NCBI GenBank assembly: GCA_963775395.1
Contig: CAVZIX010000020.1
Span: 1 to 64,000, forward strand
Source: JAIBJN01 sp963775395
GTDB lineage: Bacteria > Actinomycetota > Thermoleophilia > Gaiellales > Gaiellaceae
Length of the DNA stretch: 64,000 nt
Direction: 5' to 3'
Shown piece after piece: positions 60,113 to 64,000 of the stretch. How positions within the stretch are numbered: position 1 is the first letter of the stretch; every line of letters starts with the position of its first letter. The notes under the pieces are model-generated. The model had not been told where the DNA came from and ran no database searches. It was given only the letters and a program-made list of their open reading frames with translations. The position numbers and the translations under genes were made by a program.

Positions 60113-61507
60113 ATGCGAAATCGGAGCCGTTCGATCGTCTTCGGGCTCATCCTGAGCGTGGTGCTCGTCGTCGCGGCCATGCCCGCCGGCGGTGCGCGGC
60201 CCGGCAAGCCGCGCGACGACGAGGTGCGGTCCGCCAACCTCAGGCTGGTCGGCGCGACCGGTGACAACCGCCCGGTGGTGACGTTCGCGGAGGCCTTCTT
60301 CACGGACGCGGCCTTCCAGGACGACTACGCCTACCAGGGGACCTGGAACGGCGGCTTCCGCATCGTCGACATCTCACGCCCGCGGAAGCCAAAGGCCGTC
60401 GCCGAGGTCGACTGCGGCACGTTCCAGGGCGACATCGGCGTCTACGGGAACCTCGTCTTCCGCTCGATCGACACGCCGATCGCCGCGACCACGCCCGAGG
60501 AGACCTGCGACGCGCCCGCGGCGGCCTCGGGCTTCGAGGGCATCCAGATCTTCGAGGTGCGCAAGGCGAAGCGGGCGAGCGCCGACGACCTCGTGGCCGC
60601 CGTGGCGACCGACTGCGGCTCCCACACGCACACCGTCGTCCCCGACCCGAAGCGGAACCGCGTGCTCCTCTACGTCTCGGCGAGCGCGACCGCTCCGGTC
60701 TACGACAACGACCCTGTCTGGCGCCACGAGTGCTCCGTGGAGCACGACAAGTTCCAGATCGTCGAGGTGCCCCTGGACGATCCCGAGGACGCAGAGGTGA
60801 TCGCCGACGTCCCACTGGACGGCGGGCACTCCTGCCACGACATCGGCGTCCTCCTGACCAAGGAAGACCGGGTCGCGGTCTGCGCGGGCATGCAGGCGGT
60901 CGTCTTCGACATCTCCGACCCTGTCGAGCCCGAGCGCCGGCGCGCGTTCACGACGCCCGGGGTGACCGGCTGGCATTCGGCCGCGCTCTCCTGGGACGGC
61001 GACGTGACGGTCATGGGCTGGGAGCCCGGCGGCGGCCTCGGGCCCGAGTGCGAGGCCGGCGACCCGGCGCTCTTCAAGAGCATCTTCTTCTTCGACACCG
61101 CGAGCGGCGCGCTGCTCGGGACGTGGGTCCTCCCGCGGGCCCAGTCCGCCGTCGAGAACTGCACGATCCACAACTACAACGTGGTGCCGACCCGAACGCG
61201 TGACGTGCTCGTGGCCGGCAACTACCAGGCCGGGACCTGGGTGGTCGACTTCACCGATCCGCGCCGCGCGAAGACGGTCGCCTGGGCGGATCCCCTCCCG
61301 CTCGATCCGGCCGCGCTCACGCTCGGCGGGGCCTGGGGGAGCTACTGGTACAACGGCTTCATCTACCAGACCGACATCACGAAGGGCCTGAAGGTCTACA
61401 AGCTCAAGGACAGGATCAGGTGGAGCGCCGAGGACGTCGTCAGGCTCAACCCGCAGACCCAGATCTGGCCCGACGGGAAGCGGAAGAAGAGGCGCGGCGA
61501 CTGGTAG
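60113..61507 (+). CDS. Secreted LVIVD-repeat beta-propeller protein
   Basis: Protein of 464 residues with a signal peptide (SRSIVFGLILSVVLVVAAMP). Beta-propeller blades of LVIVD type follow (NGGFRIVDISRPRKPKAVAE, MQAVVFDISDPVEPERRRAF, AGTWVVDFTDPRRAKTVAWA). It is rich in His and Cys (DCGSHTHTVVPD, DGGHSCHDIG, WHSAALSWDG), suggesting metal binding or disulfides. The basic C-terminus (GKRKKRRGDW) may bind the wall. It is related to the PA-domain protein at 43685-45547. AAAAGGGGCG precedes the ATG. Confidence 0.87.
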   Translation: MRNRSRSIVFGLILSVVLVVAAMPAGGARPGKPRDDEVRSANLRLVGATGDNRPVVTFAEAFFTDAAFQDDYAYQGTWNGGFRIVDISRPRKPKAVAEVDCGTFQGDIGVYGNLVFRSIDTPIAATTPEETCDAPAAASGFEGIQIFEVRKAKRASADDLVAAVATDCGSHTHTVVPDPKRNRVLLYVSASATAPVYDNDPVWRHECSVEHDKFQIVEVPLDDPEDAEVIADVPLDGGHSCHDIGVLLTKEDRVAVCAGMQAVVFDISDPVEPERRRAFTTPGVTGWHSAALSWDGDVTVMGWEPGGGLGPECEAGDPALFKSIFFFDTASGALLGTWVLPRAQSAVENCTIHNYNVVPTRTRDVLVAGNYQAGTWVVDFTDPRRAKTVAWADPLPLDPAALTLGGAWGSYWYNGFIYQTDITKGLKVYKLKDRIRWSAEDVVRLNPQTQIWPDGKRKKRRGDW

Positions 61508-61521
61508 CGGTGTTGGACCAC

Positions 61522-61556
61522 CTTACCTTGACGGTCAGGTAAGCCTTACATACGCT
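61522..61556 (+). promoter_or_regulatory. Promoter with overlapping inverted repeat (candidate TetR-type operator)
   Basis: TTGACG (61528-61533) and TACGCT (61551-61556) are 17 bases apart. CTTACCT and AGGTAAG (61522-61543) form an inverted repeat over the -35. The GTG at 61567 begins 10 bases after the -10, so the transcript is probably leaderless. Confidence 0.55.
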
Positions 61557-61566
61557 TCCCGGCTCC

Positions 61567-61842
61567 GTGGGGACGCCGCAGAGCTTCCGGGAGGCACGCT
61601 GGAGCACGTTCGAGTGCGAGCTCAGCGCCTGGCTGGCGACGCCCGAGGGCCGCTTCGCCGAGTACTGGGCCTGCCGCCAGCGTGAGCTCGAGGAGCGGCG
61701 CGCGCTCCTCCGTCGCGTCGCCCTCGCCGCCTCGGTGCTGCCCGCGCCGTGCGTCGGCTGCGCCCTGCGCCTGGCACTCGTCTCGCCGGGCAAGCATGTC
61801 GAGCGCGTGCTCGACGAGCTCCTGGCCGGCATGACGAGCTGA
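61567..61842 (+). CDS. 91-residue hypothetical protein
   Basis: A small helical protein (EARWSTFECELSAWLATPEG, then a Glu/Arg-rich helix ELEERRALLRRVALAASVLP). A Cys pair in PAPCVGCALRLAL could bind metal or form a disulfide. GTG start at 61567 right after a good promoter with no ribosome-binding site. I do not recognise the family. It lies 59 bases upstream of a SIMPL-domain lipoprotein gene and may be co-transcribed with it. Confidence 0.55.
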   Translation: MGTPQSFREARWSTFECELSAWLATPEGRFAEYWACRQRELEERRALLRRVALAASVLPAPCVGCALRLALVSPGKHVERVLDELLAGMTS

Positions 61843-61901
61843 CTTCGGGAACTTCCGGGGCGCTCCTTCCGTCGAACCACGAAACGAGATCGGAGGAGCG
61901 A

Positions 61902-62675
61902 ATGACCAGGAGCGCGATCGCAGCCGTCGTCCTTGCCGCAGCCGTCCTCGCGGCCGGCTGCAGCGGCGACGACGAGGGCTCGGACGGCGTCGCCGTCGGG
62001 GGCCTCGAGAGCGGTGTCCTGGCGGCCGGCATGTCCGCCGAGTCCCTCGCCGCGGGCGCGTCGGTCTCGGCGGCGGGCATCACTGTCGTCGGCACCGGCT
62101 CGGTGAAGGTGACGCCCGACGTGGCCGAGTGGTCCTTCGGCGTCCAGGCGTCGGCCGACTCCGCCGCTGCTGCGCTCAGTGACGCGACCGAGGCGACCGA
62201 GCGGGTCGTGGCCGCGCTCCGCGAGGCGGGCGTGGCGCAGGATGACCTGCGCACCGAGCAGGTGTCCGTCTATCCACGGACGGGCGAGGACGGCCTCTCC
62301 GTGACGGGCTACGACGCCTCGAACACGGTGCGGGCCACCATCCGCGACCTCGACCAGGCCGGCCCGACCGTCGACGCGGCGGTCGCCGCCGGGGCGAACC
62401 AGGTCTACGGGCCGACGCTGACGGTCTCTGACGCGGAGAGCCAGTACGCCGACGCGGTCGACGCTGCGTTCGACGACGCGAGGGCGCGGGCCGAGGCCAT
62501 CGCCGAGAAGGCCGGGGTCACGCTCGGCGCTCCGATCGCGATCGTCGAGGGCGGGGGAGGCGGTGGCGTCGTGCCCCTCTACGACGGCGCCGAGGCTGCC
62601 GCGGCCGACGTGGCGATCGAACCTGGCACGCAGGATGTCGGCGCGACGCTCACGGTCACGTTCGCGATCGACTGA
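61902..62675 (+). CDS. SIMPL-domain (DUF541) lipoprotein
   Basis: Protein of 257 residues with a lipoprotein signal (TRSAIAAVVLAAAVLAAGC, lipobox LAAGC). An acidic linker is followed by the SIMPL domain (ITVVGTGSVKVTPDVAEWSF, LREAGVAQDDLRTEQVSVYP, ARAEAIAEKAGVTLGAPIAI). GGAGGA precedes the ATG. SIMPL proteins are exported and linked to oxidative or envelope stress. The mechanism is not defined. A hairpin terminator follows. Confidence 0.9.
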   Translation: MTRSAIAAVVLAAAVLAAGCSGDDEGSDGVAVGGLESGVLAAGMSAESLAAGASVSAAGITVVGTGSVKVTPDVAEWSFGVQASADSAAAALSDATEATERVVAALREAGVAQDDLRTEQVSVYPRTGEDGLSVTGYDASNTVRATIRDLDQAGPTVDAAVAAGANQVYGPTLTVSDAESQYADAVDAAFDDARARAEAIAEKAGVTLGAPIAIVEGGGGGGVVPLYDGAEAAAADVAIEPGTQDVGATLTVTFAID

Positions 62676-62699
62676 CCGGACACACACGCTCCTCCTCAA

Positions 62700-62747
62700 G
62701 GACGGGCGGGCCCCATCGAGACTCCACTCCCCGGGGCCCGCCTGTCC
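62700..62747 (+). terminator. Stem-loop terminator after the SIMPL gene
   Basis: 15-bp stem (GGACGGGCGGGCCCC with GGGGCCCGCCTGTCC, one G-U) with an 18-base loop, 24 bases after the stop. No T-run. The surrounding gap 62676-62860 has no other feature. Confidence 0.65.
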
Positions 62748-62860
62748 ATCCGGATCCGTGCGGGTATCCCCACCGCAGGACGCAGGCTGGCTCCCTGGCC
62801 CGCGCGGCGGCCCTGGGCGAGCATGCAGGCAACGTTTCAACGACCCGCAGGAGACTTCCG

Positions 62861-63088
62861 ATGACCGCAACCGCACTCGTCCATCCGTTCAGGCGCAACC
62901 GCAGGCCCCGCGTCCGCCTCTTCAACGCCTACCTCCTGAACGCCACGTTCGAGAGCCCCGTGGGCGAGCGCCGCACGGCGCTCGGCGGCGGCGAGAGCAT
63001 CGCCGACGCGATCGGGGCCGCGCGTGGGGAGCTCCCGCTCGACGTCGACTGGACGCTCGTGCGCTGGAGCCACGCCTTCGGGGACTAG
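62861..63088 (+). CDS. 75-residue hypothetical protein
   Basis: Basic N-terminus (HPFRRNRRPRVRLFNAYLLN) and a compact alpha/beta C-terminus (GGGESIADAIGAARGELPLD, then VDWTLVRWSHAFGD). GCAGGAGA precedes the ATG by a normal distance, supporting translation. No family is recognised. Its stop overlaps a minus-strand reading frame that ends at 63085. Confidence 0.6.
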   Translation: MTATALVHPFRRNRRPRVRLFNAYLLNATFESPVGERRTALGGGESIADAIGAARGELPLDVDWTLVRWSHAFGD

Positions 63089-64000
63089 CCGGGCTGGAGC
63101 AGGGCCTGCGTCTGCGCCGCGTGCCACCTGAGGCCGAGCCTACGGAACCGGTCCTGGGCCAGCCGCACCAGCTCCTCCTGCTCGCGAACGACCCCGAGCG
63201 TGCGGAGCGCGAACGGCTCGAGCGGCCGCCCGCGCTCGTCAGTGGTGTGAGCCCTCGACCGCGGTGAGGATGTCGCGGAGCGACTCGTCGGCCAGCTGCT
63301 TGAACTTCGGCGCGGATTCGTCGTCGAGCCAGCGGACGAGCCGGATCCTGCCGCCGGAGATCTCGATGCCGGTCACGTCGCCGTCGCCGTAGGAGCAGCA
63401 GCCCGTGTTGAAGTAGCACGGGAGCGGCATCTTCTTCGGCGGGTCGCCGAACTGCTCCGTGCGCACCAGCTCGTACTCGGCCCTCAGCGTCCCGAGGCCG
63501 TCCGGCGTCGCGTCCGGCGCCTCCCGGAGTCGCTTCAGCTCGGTGTCGACCTCCTCGGGCCTCCGCTCGGCCTTCACCTTGGGATCGCTGAAGACCGGAC
63601 GGTGGGTGTGGCCGGCGATGAGCACGAGCTTCTCCGGCCGCTTCCGCGCCCACTGGAACATCGCGTCGTCATGGCGCGCGCGGAGCGCGAAGTCCCGTGA
63701 CGGGGTCGTCGAGGGGATCTTGAACCGGCGCTGGAAGGGCCTCCATCCGTAACGGACGACGAGGCGGGACACGCTCGAGAAGCGGTCGCTGTCCAGCGTG
63801 CCCTGGTGGCCGTGGACGAGGAAGAGGACCCCGAGCGGCTTGTCTCCGTCGACGATCCTGATCCGCATCGCCTCGTGGACGACGAGGCCGGGATACCGCT
63901 TGTGGAGGTGCTTCTCGACATCGCCCTCGTGGCGCCACGAGTCGTCGTGGTTCCCCCAGAAGCGCTCGAGGCGGCCGGCCCGGTGGTACTCCTGCTCGAG
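63085..64000 (-). CDS. Metallophosphoesterase (5' end cut by window; probable frameshift near its 3' end)
   Basis: Calcineurin-like phosphoesterase. The readable frame runs from the window edge to a TGA at 63239. Metal motifs are FWGNHDDSWRHEG, VHGHQGTLDSDRF and IAGHTHRPVFSDP; the first GDxH motif would lie beyond the edge. The frame ends with ILTAVEGSHH. A shifted minus-strand frame continues without interruption for about 52 codons (ERGRPLEPFALRTLGVVREQ, then LVRLAQDRFRRLGLRW) to a TAG at 63085-63087. That TAG gives a neat 4-base convergent overlap with the plus-strand gene, so one base is probably missing near 63240-63255. Confidence 0.8.

Overview
The window is about 70% GC, densely packed and mostly arranged in tight operons with 1-4 base start/stop overlaps (ATGA, GTGA, TTGA, TGATG). 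Start codons are often GTG or TTG. Gene content and local order (rpsF-ssb-rpsR-rplI beside dnaB and purA, PucR/IclR/GntR regulators, a likely deazaflavin-type LLM oxidoreductase, leaderless-type promoters) suggest a soil actinobacterium. Thermoleophilia (Gaiellales or Solirubrobacterales) is my best guess. That placement is inference, because no rRNA or tRNA gene was seen.

0-6.1 kb (minus strand) is one oxidative operon: a CCG-type Fe-S protein, a GlcD-like flavoprotein, an 89-residue orphan, an LLM oxidoreductase and a GMC oxidoreductase that runs off the left edge. 6.1-14.3 kb holds a class-I glutamine amidotransferase-like hydrolase, an EamA permease, a PRC-barrel protein, an alpha/beta hydrolase, a divergent folate-binding aminomethyltransferase/FAD oxidase pair with an IclR regulator, a Na+/H+ antiporter and two small membrane proteins. 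14.4-16.6 kb is an ammonium-type transporter with small membrane and zinc-ribbon proteins.

16.6-31.2 kb is the core of the window. It is a unidirectional minus-strand array that reads as a methylamine-utilising N-methylglutamate pathway. It encodes a PucR-type regulator, gamma-glutamylmethylamide synthetase (gmaS), three-subunit N-methylglutamate synthase (mgsA, mgsB, mgsC), a glutathione transferase, a GntR regulator, four-subunit N-methylglutamate dehydrogenase (sarcosine-oxidase-like delta, alpha, gamma, beta), formate-tetrahydrofolate ligase and a methenyl-H4F cyclohydrolase-like protein. Together these would move the methyl carbon onto tetrahydrofolate and then to formate.

31.4-42.1 kb supplies the end of that route and its cofactor: an NAD-type formate dehydrogenase (fused NuoE/NuoF-like subunit plus a large molybdenum subunit), FdhD and MobA. 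The catalytic subunit is interrupted by an in-frame UGA exactly where the family has Cys/Sec, followed by a SECIS-like hairpin, so I read it as a selenoprotein. A frameshifted kynureninase lies between the two dehydrogenase subunits. An aromatic amino acid decarboxylase and a sulfatase follow, suggesting a second formate source from tryptophan.

42.1-50.7 kb carries secreted and envelope proteins (dockerin/RTX-like protein, LVIVD/PA-domain protein, two ferritin-like proteins with an L,D-transpeptidase), a glyoxalase, a cupin and purA. 50.9-55 kb is replication/translation housekeeping (dnaB, rplI, rpsR, ssb, rpsF), with LexA-like boxes before dnaB and ssb. 55-64 kb is mixed: SRPBCC and MOSC proteins, an amidase, a DUF72 protein, a C5-epimerase-like membrane protein, a second glutathione transferase, another LVIVD protein, a SIMPL lipoprotein and a phosphoesterase cut by the right edge. 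Several genes show single-base frame breaks or missing start codons. Either the assembly carries scattered indels or several genes are decaying.
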